Positions 36,559-45,988 of a DNA stretch of 64,000 nt are shown piece by piece. The notes beneath the pieces were generated by a model. That model had not been told where the DNA came from, did not search any database, and worked only from the letters and a program-made list of their open reading frames with translations. Each line of letters starts with the position of its first letter. The first letter of the stretch is position 1. The position numbers were made by a program, and so were the translations under genes. The stretch is from an uncultured Aquimarina sp. (GTDB taxonomy: Bacteria; Bacteroidota; Bacteroidia; Flavobacteriales; Flavobacteriaceae). Where the stretch lies: contig NZ_CANMED010000001.1 of assembly GCF_947496855.1 (NCBI RefSeq), positions 930,001 to 994,000 on the forward strand, in the 5' to 3' direction.

Positions 36559-36632
36559 ATTGTCAAACTGAGCCTTTCGAAGACAGATTACAAATCTAAT
36601 CTCTAAAACTTCAATAAGTTCAGTTTGACAAT
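36559..36632. repeat. Long inverted repeat between convergent genes
   Basis: ATTGTCAAACTGA (36559-36571) pairs perfectly with TCAGTTTGACAAT (36620-36632). The stem continues imperfectly through CTTTCGAAG and CTTCAATAAG. It shares the core CTGA-N5-TTCGAAG type with the element at 53685-53745. It could also act as a terminator for both flanking genes. Confidence 0.65.
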
Positions 36633-36665
36633 CACACTTCTTTTTTCGAAAACCTATTGCGGTAA

Positions 36666-37544
36666 CTACAAAAACCTCCTCACCTTCTCTAAAGCAGGAT
36701 TACGATTATCTTCTTTCCAGATTACAGAGAGCTCTGCTCGTTGAGCTATTTTTGGGATTTCTAAAAATTTTACATCTAGGTCAAAACCATATTGTAGTGA
36801 AGTTGGCACAATTGCTACTCCTAATCCACTTTCTACCAATTTAAAAATTGTTTGAGCGTGTACTGACTTATGAGAAACTATAGGAGTAAAATCCTGATCC
36901 TCGCAGATACTCATAATCTTATCGTAATATATTGAACTATAATCAGAAGAAAATAAAACAAAATGTTCTGATGAAACCTGAGCCACGTTTCTAAAATTAT
37001 ACTCATTTAACTGGTGGCCTTTTGGCAGAACCAATGAAAACGTATCCGTTTGCACCGCTTTTATGCATAATCCATCAGGCACTCTTGCTAATCGAACAAA
37101 TCCGAAATCAAGTTGATCACTCACAATCGCCTTTACCTGATCATAATTAGACATTTCTTCTAAGCTAAATTGTATTTTAGGATTCTCCTTATCTACTTTA
37201 ACCAAAAGCTCTGGTATCACGGTCTGTATTGCTGAACCCAAAAAACCAATTCTAATCTCCCCTTCGCTTCCTTTATCAATTAATACTGTTTGTTTTATAG
37301 TAAAATCAATATGATTAAAAATATAGGCGATTTCTTTCTTAAGATACTCTCCTGCTACTGTTAAGCTAACATTTCTTTTATTTCTAATAAACAGTTTAGC
37401 CCCTATAATTTCTTCCATTTTTTTGATCTGCCTACTCAAACCAGGTTGCGAAATAAACAAGCGTTCTGCAGCTTTTCTAAAATGCAATTCTTCGGCCACA
37501 GCCAAAAAATAAGTAAAGTGACGTAATTCTAATTGATAACCCAT
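36666..37544 (-). CDS. LysR-family regulator, probably of the hut operon
   Basis: This 292-residue protein has an N-terminal winged helix-turn-helix (about 5-65, LRHFTYFLAVAEELHFRKAAERLFISQPGLSRQIKKME) and a substrate-binding domain (about 92-290). It is divergent from hutH with an 84-base gap that contains a LysR-type inverted repeat. By the usual rule for LysR genes it probably controls hutHIUG and its own gene, with urocanate or histidine as a likely effector. Confidence 0.9.
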   Translation of the reverse strand: MGYQLELRHFTYFLAVAEELHFRKAAERLFISQPGLSRQIKKMEEIIGAKLFIRNKRNVSLTVAGEYLKKEIAYIFNHIDFTIKQTVLIDKGSEGEIRIGFLGSAIQTVIPELLVKVDKENPKIQFSLEEMSNYDQVKAIVSDQLDFGFVRLARVPDGLCIKAVQTDTFSLVLPKGHQLNEYNFRNVAQVSSEHFVLFSSDYSSIYYDKIMSICEDQDFTPIVSHKSVHAQTIFKLVESGLGVAIVPTSLQYGFDLDVKFLEIPKIAQRAELSVIWKEDNRNPALEKVRRFL

Positions 37545-37560
37545 AGTTATTAATTATTGA

Positions 37561-37608
37561 CAAAATTAGTATTTATAAGTATTAAAAATACACATTATCT
37601 TAGTGTAT
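37561..37608. promoter_or_regulatory. Divergent lysR-hutH promoter with operator
   Basis: A 21-base inverted repeat, ATACAC-N9-GTGTAT, occupies 37588-37608 and contains the T-N11-A pattern of LysR sites. On the plus strand TATCTTAG (37596-37603) with TTTA 20 bases upstream is a plausible hutH promoter that overlaps it. On the minus strand TAATTTTG (37561-37568) is a perfect -7 element for the lysR gene. Confidence 0.55.
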
Positions 37609-37628
37609 ACAAATATGAATAACTAATA

Positions 37629-39209
37629 ATGTCTAGAACAACATCATATTTCCGTTTCGGAGAAGATCATTTAACCGTCGGAAAAGCCATCAAAATAGCT
37701 TCAGGAGAAATCAAAGGAATCATTTCTGAAACCTCAAGAGAAAAGATCAGGAAAAGTCGCCAGGTCGTTGAAAACATAGTGAACAAAGGTCACCCTGTTT
37801 ATGGAATCAATACTGGCTTTGGCCCATTGTGTACCACTATGATTTCTAAAGCGGAGACAAAAATACTTCAATCCAATATTTTAAAAAGCCATAGCGTTGG
37901 TGTGGGCGCCCCTATTGATTCGGAAATAGCAAAACTCATGCTAATTTTAAAACTACAATCATTATCGAAAGGATATTCTGGTATTGCAGAAAGCACCTTG
38001 GATCGTATCCTTTGGCATATTGATAATAACGCAATTCCTGTAGTTCCTTCTCAAGGATCAGTAGGTGCTTCCGGTGACTTAGCACCACTCTCCCATCTTT
38101 TTTTGCCCTTAATCGGTTTAGGAAAAATTATGTATAACGATAATGAGATCGATACTTCAACTTTATTTAAAAAAACAGAACTAACTTCTTTAGATCTTGG
38201 CCCAAAAGAGGGCCTTGCCTTAATAAACGGAACACAGTTTATAGCTGCACATGCTGTAAAAGTTGTGGAAAAACTACATAGTTGTCTTTCGCAAGCAGAT
38301 ATCATCGGAGCTATGATGATAGAAGGGTTACAAGGCTCTGTAAAACCTTTTTTTAATGAATTACATGAATTACGCCCTTTCAAAGGAAATATTCATGTTG
38401 CTTCTAGAGTAAAATCTTTATTAAAGGGATCTGAAATCATGGAAGATCATATTGATTGCGATCGTGTTCAAGATCCATATTCACTGCGATGCATTCCTCA
38501 AGTACACGGGGCTTCTAGAAATGCTTGGCTTCATCTTAAGGAATTAGTAGAAACCGAATTAAATTCTGTAACCGACAATCCTATTATCATTGATGAAGAG
38601 CTTACTATTAGTGGCGGGAATTTTCATGGACAACCTTTAGCCATGGCAATAGATTATGCATGTCTTGCAGCTTCTGAAATTGGGAATATTTCTGACCGAA
38701 GAATATACCTGGCATTAGAAGGTAACTCTCCAGGAGTTCCTAAATTATTAATGGATGATACCGGTATTAATTCAGGTTATATGATTTTACAATACACCAC
38801 CGCTGCATTAGCGAGCGAGAACAAAGGATTGTGTTTCCCTTCCAGCGCCGACAGTATTCCAACATCATTAGGACAAGAAGACCACGTGAGCATGGGGTCT
38901 ATAGGTGGCAGAAAAGCATTAAAAGTGATTGAAAATGTAGAAAAAATATTAGCAATAGAACTCTTAACCGCTGCACAAGCCTTTGAATTCAGAAAACCTA
39001 TGAAATCCGGTATTATTCTGGATGAAATTCATAAAACTATACGTAAAGAGGTCCCTTTTGCAGCAAAAGATCGCGTTTTTGCTGATGATATAAATAAGGG
39101 AATTGATATTATTAAAAATAAAACAATCATAACATTAGCGAACAACGTAGCAAACAAGGAGAATTTGTCTTTAGAAACTAAATTCTCTACTGAATTTGAA
39201 ACCTATTAA
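37629..39209 (+). CDS. hutH: Histidine ammonia-lyase
   Basis: This enzyme deaminates histidine to urocanate. The MIO cofactor triad Ala-Ser-Gly is at residues 147-149 (SVGASGDLAPLSH). Other conserved segments are YGINTGFGPL, QDPYSLRC and NFHGQP. The length of 526 residues is slightly above the usual 500-510. It is the first gene of the hut cluster, with hutI starting 2 bases after its stop. Confidence 0.97.
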   Translation: MSRTTSYFRFGEDHLTVGKAIKIASGEIKGIISETSREKIRKSRQVVENIVNKGHPVYGINTGFGPLCTTMISKAETKILQSNILKSHSVGVGAPIDSEIAKLMLILKLQSLSKGYSGIAESTLDRILWHIDNNAIPVVPSQGSVGASGDLAPLSHLFLPLIGLGKIMYNDNEIDTSTLFKKTELTSLDLGPKEGLALINGTQFIAAHAVKVVEKLHSCLSQADIIGAMMIEGLQGSVKPFFNELHELRPFKGNIHVASRVKSLLKGSEIMEDHIDCDRVQDPYSLRCIPQVHGASRNAWLHLKELVETELNSVTDNPIIIDEELTISGGNFHGQPLAMAIDYACLAASEIGNISDRRIYLALEGNSPGVPKLLMDDTGINSGYMILQYTTAALASENKGLCFPSSADSIPTSLGQEDHVSMGSIGGRKALKVIENVEKILAIELLTAAQAFEFRKPMKSGIILDEIHKTIRKEVPFAAKDRVFADDINKGIDIIKNKTIITLANNVANKENLSLETKFSTEFETY

Positions 39210-39211
39210 TT

Positions 39212-40459
39212 ATGACAAAGTACAAACTTATTGGTCCTATTACGCAACTCGTATCTATGAATGGATTACCATTAAAAGGTGCTTTAAAGGATGAACAGCT
39301 CCCCATAATTCTAAATGCAGGAATTCTAATTGAAGAAGAACATATTCACTCCATTGGAAACTACATAGAGCTAAAAGAAGTTGCTAATAGTCTTAAAGCG
39401 GAAATTACAGAACTACAATCGGAGTACGTATGCCTACCCGGATTTATCGACGCACATACTCACATTTGTTTCTCCGGCTCCAGAGCGAATGATTATGCAA
39501 TGCGTAACTCCGGAAAATCATATCTGGAAATTGCAAAGGCAGGTGGTGGAATTTGGGACACTGTAACCAACACAAGAACAGCTAGTCAAGAAGAACTATG
39601 CCATGGAGTGATCAAAAGAGCCAATCATCTTCTTAAAAACGGAATCACTACTATTGAAGTCAAAAGTGGTTATGGACTCTCTACTCAGGAAGAGCTTAAA
39701 ATGTTACGTGCTATAAAAGAAGCCAACTTACATTTAGAATCTGATTTAGTCTCTACTTGTTTGGCAGCTCATATGCTACCAAAAGATTATGATGGGAGTC
39801 AGCAGGAATACTTAGATGAAATTGCGTCTACATTATTCCCAAAGATTAAATTAGAAAATCTAACAAATAGAATTGATGCTTTTGTGGAACAAAGTGCCTT
39901 TTCTAAAGAAGACATAGCACCTTATTTCAAGAAAGCTACAGAAATGGGATTTGATATTACCGTGCATGCAGATCAGTTTACTGCAGGCGGTAGTGAGATA
40001 GCAGTAAAAGTAAATGCAGTAAGTGCTGATCATCTAGAAGCCAGTACAGATAACGAAATTACGATGCTTGCAGAAAGTGATGTCATATCCGTTGCACTAC
40101 CAGGAGCCTCCATAGGTTTAGGGTGTGATTTTACTCCTGCAAGAAAGATTCTAGATGCAGGAGGCGCTCTAGCAATTGCTAGTGATTGGAATCCAGGATC
40201 CGCTCCGATGGGAGATTTATTGACACAAGCTTGTATTTTAGGAACTTTTCAGAAGCTTAGTAATGCAGAAGTATTAACCGGAATTACATCGAGAGCCGCA
40301 GCCGCCTTAAAATTAGAGGATCGCGGCAGACTAGCACCAAGAATGCTTGCGGATTTTTGTCTTTTTTCTACCAACAATTTTAATGAAATACTATACCATC
40401 AAGGCAAATTAACTCCTTCACAAGTATGGAAACGAGGAGATGTCGTATATAAGCAATAA
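39212..40459 (+). CDS. hutI: Imidazolonepropionase
   Basis: This metal-dependent amidohydrolase of 415 residues opens the imidazolone ring to formiminoglutamate. Metal ligands are H82 and H84 (DAHTHICFSG), HADQF and SDWNPG. Substrate-binding segments such as EVKSGYGL are present. Coupled to hutH (2-base gap) and about 120 bases before hutU. Confidence 0.97.
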   Translation: MTKYKLIGPITQLVSMNGLPLKGALKDEQLPIILNAGILIEEEHIHSIGNYIELKEVANSLKAEITELQSEYVCLPGFIDAHTHICFSGSRANDYAMRNSGKSYLEIAKAGGGIWDTVTNTRTASQEELCHGVIKRANHLLKNGITTIEVKSGYGLSTQEELKMLRAIKEANLHLESDLVSTCLAAHMLPKDYDGSQQEYLDEIASTLFPKIKLENLTNRIDAFVEQSAFSKEDIAPYFKKATEMGFDITVHADQFTAGGSEIAVKVNAVSADHLEASTDNEITMLAESDVISVALPGASIGLGCDFTPARKILDAGGALAIASDWNPGSAPMGDLLTQACILGTFQKLSNAEVLTGITSRAAAALKLEDRGRLAPRMLADFCLFSTNNFNEILYHQGKLTPSQVWKRGDVVYKQ

Positions 40460-40582
40460 TAAACCCTTCATAACACTCAGTATAAATACTAACAATTAAG
40501 AGTAAAAAAGTACCAAGCAAAGAGTAATGTTTCAAAAACAAAACGCTGTAGAAACTTTAAAACCTGAAAATTCAAAAACAAA

Positions 40583-42583
40583 ATGACTTTCAAAGAACAA
40601 ATCATAACAGGTATTCCAAAAACACTTCCAGCTAAAAAAGATCTTAGTCTAAAGATAAGCAGAGCACCTAAACGCAAGCAAATACTATCTATCAACGAAA
40701 AGAAACTTGCACTAAAAAATGCTTTGCGATATTTTCCAACAAATTGGCATGAAGAACTAGCGAAAGAATTTCTTGGAGAACTTAATGAATATGGTCGAAT
40801 TTATATGTATCGGTTTATACCTGACTATAAAATATATGCTAGACCCATTGATGGATACCCAGCTAAAACATTACAAGCAGCAGGTATTATGTTAATGATA
40901 CAAAACAACTTAGATCCTGCAGTCGCTCAACATCCATATGAATTAATAACCTATGGTGGAAACGGAGCGGTCTTTCAGAACTGGGCTCAATATCTACTTA
41001 CGATGCATTATCTTGCAACCATGACGGAAGAACAAACATTACACATGTATTCTGGTCATCCTATGGGGTTGTTCCCATCATCAAAAGAAGCTCCTAGGGT
41101 AGTTGTAACAAATGGAATGATGATTCCAAATTATTCTAAACCGGATGATTGGGAGAAATATAATGCATTAGGTGTTACTCAATATGGGCAAATGACAGCA
41201 GGAAGTTATATGTATATTGGCCCACAAGGTATTGTCCATGGAACTACTATAACGGTAATGAATGCTTTTAGAAAAACATTAAAACCAGGAGAAGATAGTG
41301 CGGGTAAAATATTTCTCACAGCAGGTTTAGGAGGAATGAGCGGTGCACAACCCAAAGCAGGTAATATTGCAAAATGTATCACTGTTTGTGCAGAAATAAA
41401 CTCGAATGCCGCACAAAAACGTTATGAGCAAGGATGGGTAGATGAAATTATAGACAACTTAGAGACCCTGGTTAAAAGAGTTCAAGAAGCAACTCAGAAT
41501 GCAGAAGTAGTTTCTATTGCTTATAAAGGAAATATTGTAGATGTTTGGGAACGTTTTTATGATGAAAATATTTATATACACTTGGGATCTGATCAAACAT
41601 CATTACATAATCCCTGGTCTGGTGGATATTATCCGGCTGGTATGAGTTACGAGGAATCAAATAAAATGATAACAAATGATCCTGACACTTTCAAAACAAA
41701 GATTCAAGAATCACTAAGAAGACACGCTACTATTATCAATAAGCACACTGCAAAAGGGACTTACTTCTTTGATTATGGAAATGCGTTTCTTTTAGAGGCA
41801 TCCCGAGCAGGAGCAGATGTTATGGCAGAAAACGGAATTGATTTTAGATATCCATCATATGTACAAGATATTCTTGGACCCATGTGCTTTGATTACGGTT
41901 TTGGGCCATTTAGATGGGTATGCACTTCTGGTAATCCTGAAGACTTAGAAAAAACTGATCAAATTGCAATAAAGGTGATGCAAGAAATCAAAACAACAGC
42001 TCCAGAAGAAATTCAGCAACAAATGCAGGACAATATTACATGGATTAATGAAGCAAAGCAAAATAAGCTCGTTGTAGGCTCTCAAGCAAGAATTCTATAC
42101 GCAGACACAGAAGGAAGAACAAAGATTGCTGAAGCGTTTAATAAAGCCATTAAATCAAGTGATATATCGGCTCCTGTTGTATTAGGGAGAGATCATCATG
42201 ATGTAAGTGGAACAGATTCTCCTTATCGCGAAACTAGTAATATTTATGATGGTAGTAAATTTACAGCAGATATGGCAATCCATAATGTGATCGGCGATAG
42301 TTTCAGGGGCGCAACCTGGATATCTATCCATAATGGCGGTGGTGTTGGATGGGGTGAAGTAATCAATGGGGGATTCGGATTATTACTCGACGGGTCAAAG
42401 GAGGCATCTAAACGTCTAAAAAATATGCTATTTTATGATGTAAATAACGGTATATCCCGCAGAAGTTGGGCTAGAAATAAAGAGGCATTATTCGCTATTA
42501 AAAGAGAAATGAAACGTACACCAAAGCTTAAAGTAACCATTCCTAATATTCTAGACAACAAAATTTTAGACAATTTATTTTGA
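40583..42583 (+). CDS. hutU: Urocanate hydratase, long form
   Basis: This NAD-containing enzyme hydrates urocanate to imidazolonepropionate. Conserved segments include YGGNGAVFQNWAQY, MYSGHPMGLFPS, TAGLGGMSGAQPKA and LGRDHHDVSGTDSPYRET. At 666 residues it is about 110 longer than the proteobacterial enzyme (about 557) and close to the animal UROC1 type (676 in human). It sits between hutI and hutG. Confidence 0.96.
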   Translation: MTFKEQIITGIPKTLPAKKDLSLKISRAPKRKQILSINEKKLALKNALRYFPTNWHEELAKEFLGELNEYGRIYMYRFIPDYKIYARPIDGYPAKTLQAAGIMLMIQNNLDPAVAQHPYELITYGGNGAVFQNWAQYLLTMHYLATMTEEQTLHMYSGHPMGLFPSSKEAPRVVVTNGMMIPNYSKPDDWEKYNALGVTQYGQMTAGSYMYIGPQGIVHGTTITVMNAFRKTLKPGEDSAGKIFLTAGLGGMSGAQPKAGNIAKCITVCAEINSNAAQKRYEQGWVDEIIDNLETLVKRVQEATQNAEVVSIAYKGNIVDVWERFYDENIYIHLGSDQTSLHNPWSGGYYPAGMSYEESNKMITNDPDTFKTKIQESLRRHATIINKHTAKGTYFFDYGNAFLLEASRAGADVMAENGIDFRYPSYVQDILGPMCFDYGFGPFRWVCTSGNPEDLEKTDQIAIKVMQEIKTTAPEEIQQQMQDNITWINEAKQNKLVVGSQARILYADTEGRTKIAEAFNKAIKSSDISAPVVLGRDHHDVSGTDSPYRETSNIYDGSKFTADMAIHNVIGDSFRGATWISIHNGGGVGWGEVINGGFGLLLDGSKEASKRLKNMLFYDVNNGISRRSWARNKEALFAIKREMKRTPKLKVTIPNILDNKILDNLF

Positions 42584-42632
42584 TAAAAAATACACCTGTA
42601 TAATATTTTACACACAAGCATTATTTCAGCAT

Positions 42633-43583
42633 ATGAGCATTTACAAAAAAACAGACGTAAACATTTGGACAGGACGGATATCTAATGATCAATTATATCT
42701 TCATGAAAAAGTTACTTGTATTGATTTAGAAAATGATGAACTACCTAAAAATAAGAATACAACTTTTGCCTTGTTAGGATATGCTTGTGACGAAGGAGTT
42801 CGAAGGAATTCAGGAAGAATTGGCTCAGCATTAGCTCCGGACACCATCAGAAAAATGATGGGATCACTATCTAACCACCTTAATAATGAAGTTCAGATTA
42901 TTGACACTGGAAACATTTTTTGTAATAAAAATGATTTAGAACAAACTCAAAGCTACACTTTAGATAAAATATCACAACTACTTAATAATAAATATTTTAC
43001 AATTATATTTGGAGGAAGTCATGATTTAGCATATGCACATTATAACGGAATAAAAAAGCATAAACCAAACACCACTATCGGAATTATCAATCTTGATGCA
43101 CATTTTGATTTAAGAAAGATAAAAACTGAAGGGAACTCGGGAACTCCTTTTTATCAAATAGCAAAAGAGAACGATCGTTTCAATTATCTCTGCTTGGGAA
43201 TTCAAGAAGAATCAAATAACAAAGAATTATTCAAAACTGCCAATGAACTCAAAGTGCAATATATCAAGAATACTGATTTCACATTCGAAAACAAAAAACA
43301 TGTATTTACTATTATAAATAGATTCATAGCTCCGTTAGATCTTGTGTATCTAACTATTGATCTGGACGGCTTCTCTTCTGCCTATGCTCCTGGAGTTAGT
43401 GCCCCTTCTCCATTTGGTTTTTCTTCAGATATTGCTATGGCCGTTATTGAACAAATCTGCAAATCAGGTAAATTGATTAGTACAGATATCGTAGAACTAA
43501 ATCCAAAATACGACATAGATAATTGTACCGCTAGATTAAGTGCTAGATTAGCTTACTATATCATGAAATTCATCCCTTCTTAA
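42633..43583 (+). CDS. hutG: Formimidoylglutamase (arginase family)
   Basis: This 316-residue manganese hydrolase converts formiminoglutamate to glutamate and formamide. Metal-site motifs of the ureohydrolase family are visible as GGSHDLAYAH, NLDAHFDLR and TIDLDGF. The hut context decides between arginase-family functions. With hutH, hutI and hutU it gives a complete four-step route from histidine to glutamate. Confidence 0.94.
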   Translation: MSIYKKTDVNIWTGRISNDQLYLHEKVTCIDLENDELPKNKNTTFALLGYACDEGVRRNSGRIGSALAPDTIRKMMGSLSNHLNNEVQIIDTGNIFCNKNDLEQTQSYTLDKISQLLNNKYFTIIFGGSHDLAYAHYNGIKKHKPNTTIGIINLDAHFDLRKIKTEGNSGTPFYQIAKENDRFNYLCLGIQEESNNKELFKTANELKVQYIKNTDFTFENKKHVFTIINRFIAPLDLVYLTIDLDGFSSAYAPGVSAPSPFGFSSDIAMAVIEQICKSGKLISTDIVELNPKYDIDNCTARLSARLAYYIMKFIPS

Positions 43584-44057
43584 TGACATCATTACTATAA
43601 TAGTATTTATCCCTGATAAGCTAATTCTCAATAGCTACAATAGAAAAAAATTGTTCTAGCACTTATTTACATTCATGCTTTCTTTGACGATATTGGATTA
43701 TTGTCTGGTACTTATGGGACAGCTATAACTACCTTCTTGTTAGCAGCATTAAATTCAAGCGCACTATGAGTCTGGCTTACTCCTTTCAATTATCACCTTA
43801 CTATTTATTATTTTTTGGATACGAAAAATTACCAAAATATAAAACCGAATAAACATCCTAACAATAGGATAATATTACCCTTAGAAAACATAAGCTTTTT
43901 CAGTAACTAAAATCTAATTACTTTTGTATCTTCGAAAAATACGTATACAATCAATTTTCCCTTAGGGAATTATTCACATTGATCATCTTTCGGGCTTTCA
44001 TTATTAAAAAGACTATTTCTTTATCTGTCGAAAAATAAAGGTGATTAATTATGTTTT
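43584..44057. other. Gap between hutG and the PAS kinase
   Basis: These 474 bases hold no intact gene. Bases 43644-43842 are the remnant of a membrane-protein gene (listed separately). The rest is AT-rich, and I see no further structure except that the kinase promoter should lie near its right end. Confidence 0.5.
43644..43842 (+). pseudogene. Decayed 3' end of a membrane-protein gene
   Basis: An open frame from about 43644 gives a hydrophobic peptide containing FFDDIGLLSGTYGTAITTFL and then stops at 43767-43769. Shifting the frame by one base at about 43767 continues with GLLLSIITLLFIIFWIRKI and ends at a natural stop at 43840-43842. The two parts look like consecutive transmembrane segments and the basic tail of an integral membrane protein, so this is a frameshifted, 5'-truncated remnant. 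I cannot name the family. A transporter linked to hut would be a guess. Confidence 0.5.
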
Positions 44058-45938
44058 ATGGAGACAATTAATTTTTATCAAATATCAGTTTTTCTTTTAC
44101 AAGGATTCGTTGTTTCCTTTTTAGTCTTAACCTTATTTCACTTTCGAAAAGTTACCGGTAACGGATTGCTATTTACTACATTAGGTATATTTCAGTTTAT
44201 TCAGGTATTTACAGCTACTACTATGTACTTTGAAGTATATGATGGTATTACAGTATCTCCCGGCTCCTCTGTCCTATTCTCTGTCACTCTTTTCTCTGTA
44301 CTTATATTTTATATTAAAGAAGATGCTTTATTAACAAGAAGACTGATCTATGCGTTGGTAATTGCCAATCTAACAATTGTAATTCTTTTACTGCTTTTTG
44401 GAATTAATTTAGAAGATTCTAATATGCATCAAGTATCATTTACGATGTTATCAGACTTTTTTAATACAAATGTTATTCTTTTAGTTTATGGTACTACGCT
44501 CCTTTTTATAGATTCAATTTTGATCATTTTTATCTTTGAATACATTTCAAAATACATCCAGTCTTTATTCTTGAGGATATTTCTAACAATGCTTGTAATC
44601 CTTTCCTTTGATGCTATATTGTTTAGTGTGATAGGGTTTTGGAATACTGGTAACATATCCAGTATTTTAGTTTCTGGATTATCATCCAAAATAGTGATGA
44701 GTTTTTACTACGGAATATTGTTTACTATCTATATAAAATATTTTCAAAAAGAAGTATCAGAAAACAGCTATTCTACATTTAAAGATGTGTACCATTCTCT
44801 TACCTACCGACAAAAATTTGAAGAGGCAGAGAAGGTTATCCAACTTAGTGAAAGTCGATATCAAACACTGACAGATATATCTCCAGTTGGTATATTTATG
44901 ACCAAAGCTAATGGCAAGACTACTTTTGTAAATGAAAAATGGTGCAAAATTTCTGGTTTATCACAGCAAGAAGCAATGGACGATGGCTGGCTCAAAGCGG
45001 TTCATCCTGAAGATAAGAAGAAACTAAAATTAGGTTGGTATGATGATGCCGAAAGAAGAGACTCTTCTCATGCAGAATATAGATTTCTTCGTCCTGACGG
45101 TACTATTAAATGGGTTTTAGGACAAGCGATTCCAGAATATAATGATAAAAAAGAAGTGATTGGTTATGTAGGTACCACTACAGATATTACTGAATTAAAG
45201 CTTTATGAAATAGAATTAAATAAAATGAAAGATAAAGCCGAAGAAAGTGATCGGCTTAAGTCTGCCTTTTTAGCAAATATGAGTCACGAAATCCGTACTC
45301 CTATGAACGGTATATTGGGTTTTGCAGAGTTGCTCAAAGAACCTATACTTACAGGAGACGAACAACAACTGTATATTAGTTTGATCGAAGAAAGCGGTGC
45401 ACGTATGCTCAATATTATCAGAGATATTATTGATATCTCCAAAATAGAGTCCGGACAGGTAAAAGTTTTTCTTTCTGAAGTAGACATTAATGAACAAGTA
45501 ACCTATTTATATCAATTCTTTAAACCAGAAGCAGATCGAAAAGAGTTACAATTGTCTTTCAGCAATGGCTTACCGAATGATGACACTCTTATTAAAACCG
45601 ATAAAGAAAAATTTAATGCTATACTTACTAATCTTGTAAAGAATGCTCTTAAATACACTCCTGAAGGCTCTATTTCGTTTGGCTATGAAGTAAAAGATGA
45701 GTTCTTACAATTTTATGTAAAAGATACTGGCATGGGTATTGCTAAAGATCGGCAAAAAGCTATTTTCGAACGTTTTGTACAAGCAGATATTGAAAACAAC
45801 TACGCTATAGAAGGAGCTGGCATAGGTTTATCTATTGCCAAAGCCTATAGCGAAATGTTAGGTGGTAAAATATGGTTAGAAAGCAAAAAAGACTTAGGTA
45901 CGATTTTCTACTTCACCATCCCATACACTAAAGCTTAA
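44058..45938 (+). CDS. Membrane PAS histidine kinase
   Basis: This 626-residue protein has seven or so N-terminal membrane helices (about 8-228), a PAS domain with PAC motif (about 266-385, RYQTLTDISPVGIFMTKANG and GYVGTTTDITEL), a HisKA domain with H410 (FLANMSHEIRTPMNG), and a HATPase domain (NLVKNALKYT, DTGMGIAKDR, GAGIGLSIAKAY). There is no receiver domain and no response regulator nearby. The membrane part resembles the polytopic sensing modules fused to many kinases; its signal is unknown. Confidence 0.9.
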   Translation: METINFYQISVFLLQGFVVSFLVLTLFHFRKVTGNGLLFTTLGIFQFIQVFTATTMYFEVYDGITVSPGSSVLFSVTLFSVLIFYIKEDALLTRRLIYALVIANLTIVILLLLFGINLEDSNMHQVSFTMLSDFFNTNVILLVYGTTLLFIDSILIIFIFEYISKYIQSLFLRIFLTMLVILSFDAILFSVIGFWNTGNISSILVSGLSSKIVMSFYYGILFTIYIKYFQKEVSENSYSTFKDVYHSLTYRQKFEEAEKVIQLSESRYQTLTDISPVGIFMTKANGKTTFVNEKWCKISGLSQQEAMDDGWLKAVHPEDKKKLKLGWYDDAERRDSSHAEYRFLRPDGTIKWVLGQAIPEYNDKKEVIGYVGTTTDITELKLYEIELNKMKDKAEESDRLKSAFLANMSHEIRTPMNGILGFAELLKEPILTGDEQQLYISLIEESGARMLNIIRDIIDISKIESGQVKVFLSEVDINEQVTYLYQFFKPEADRKELQLSFSNGLPNDDTLIKTDKEKFNAILTNLVKNALKYTPEGSISFGYEVKDEFLQFYVKDTGMGIAKDRQKAIFERFVQADIENNYAIEGAGIGLSIAKAYSEMLGGKIWLESKKDLGTIFYFTIPYTKA

Positions 45939-45988
45939 ATAAAATAAGACTCATTAGATAGCAACAAGGCTAACTCATTAAAAAATAA

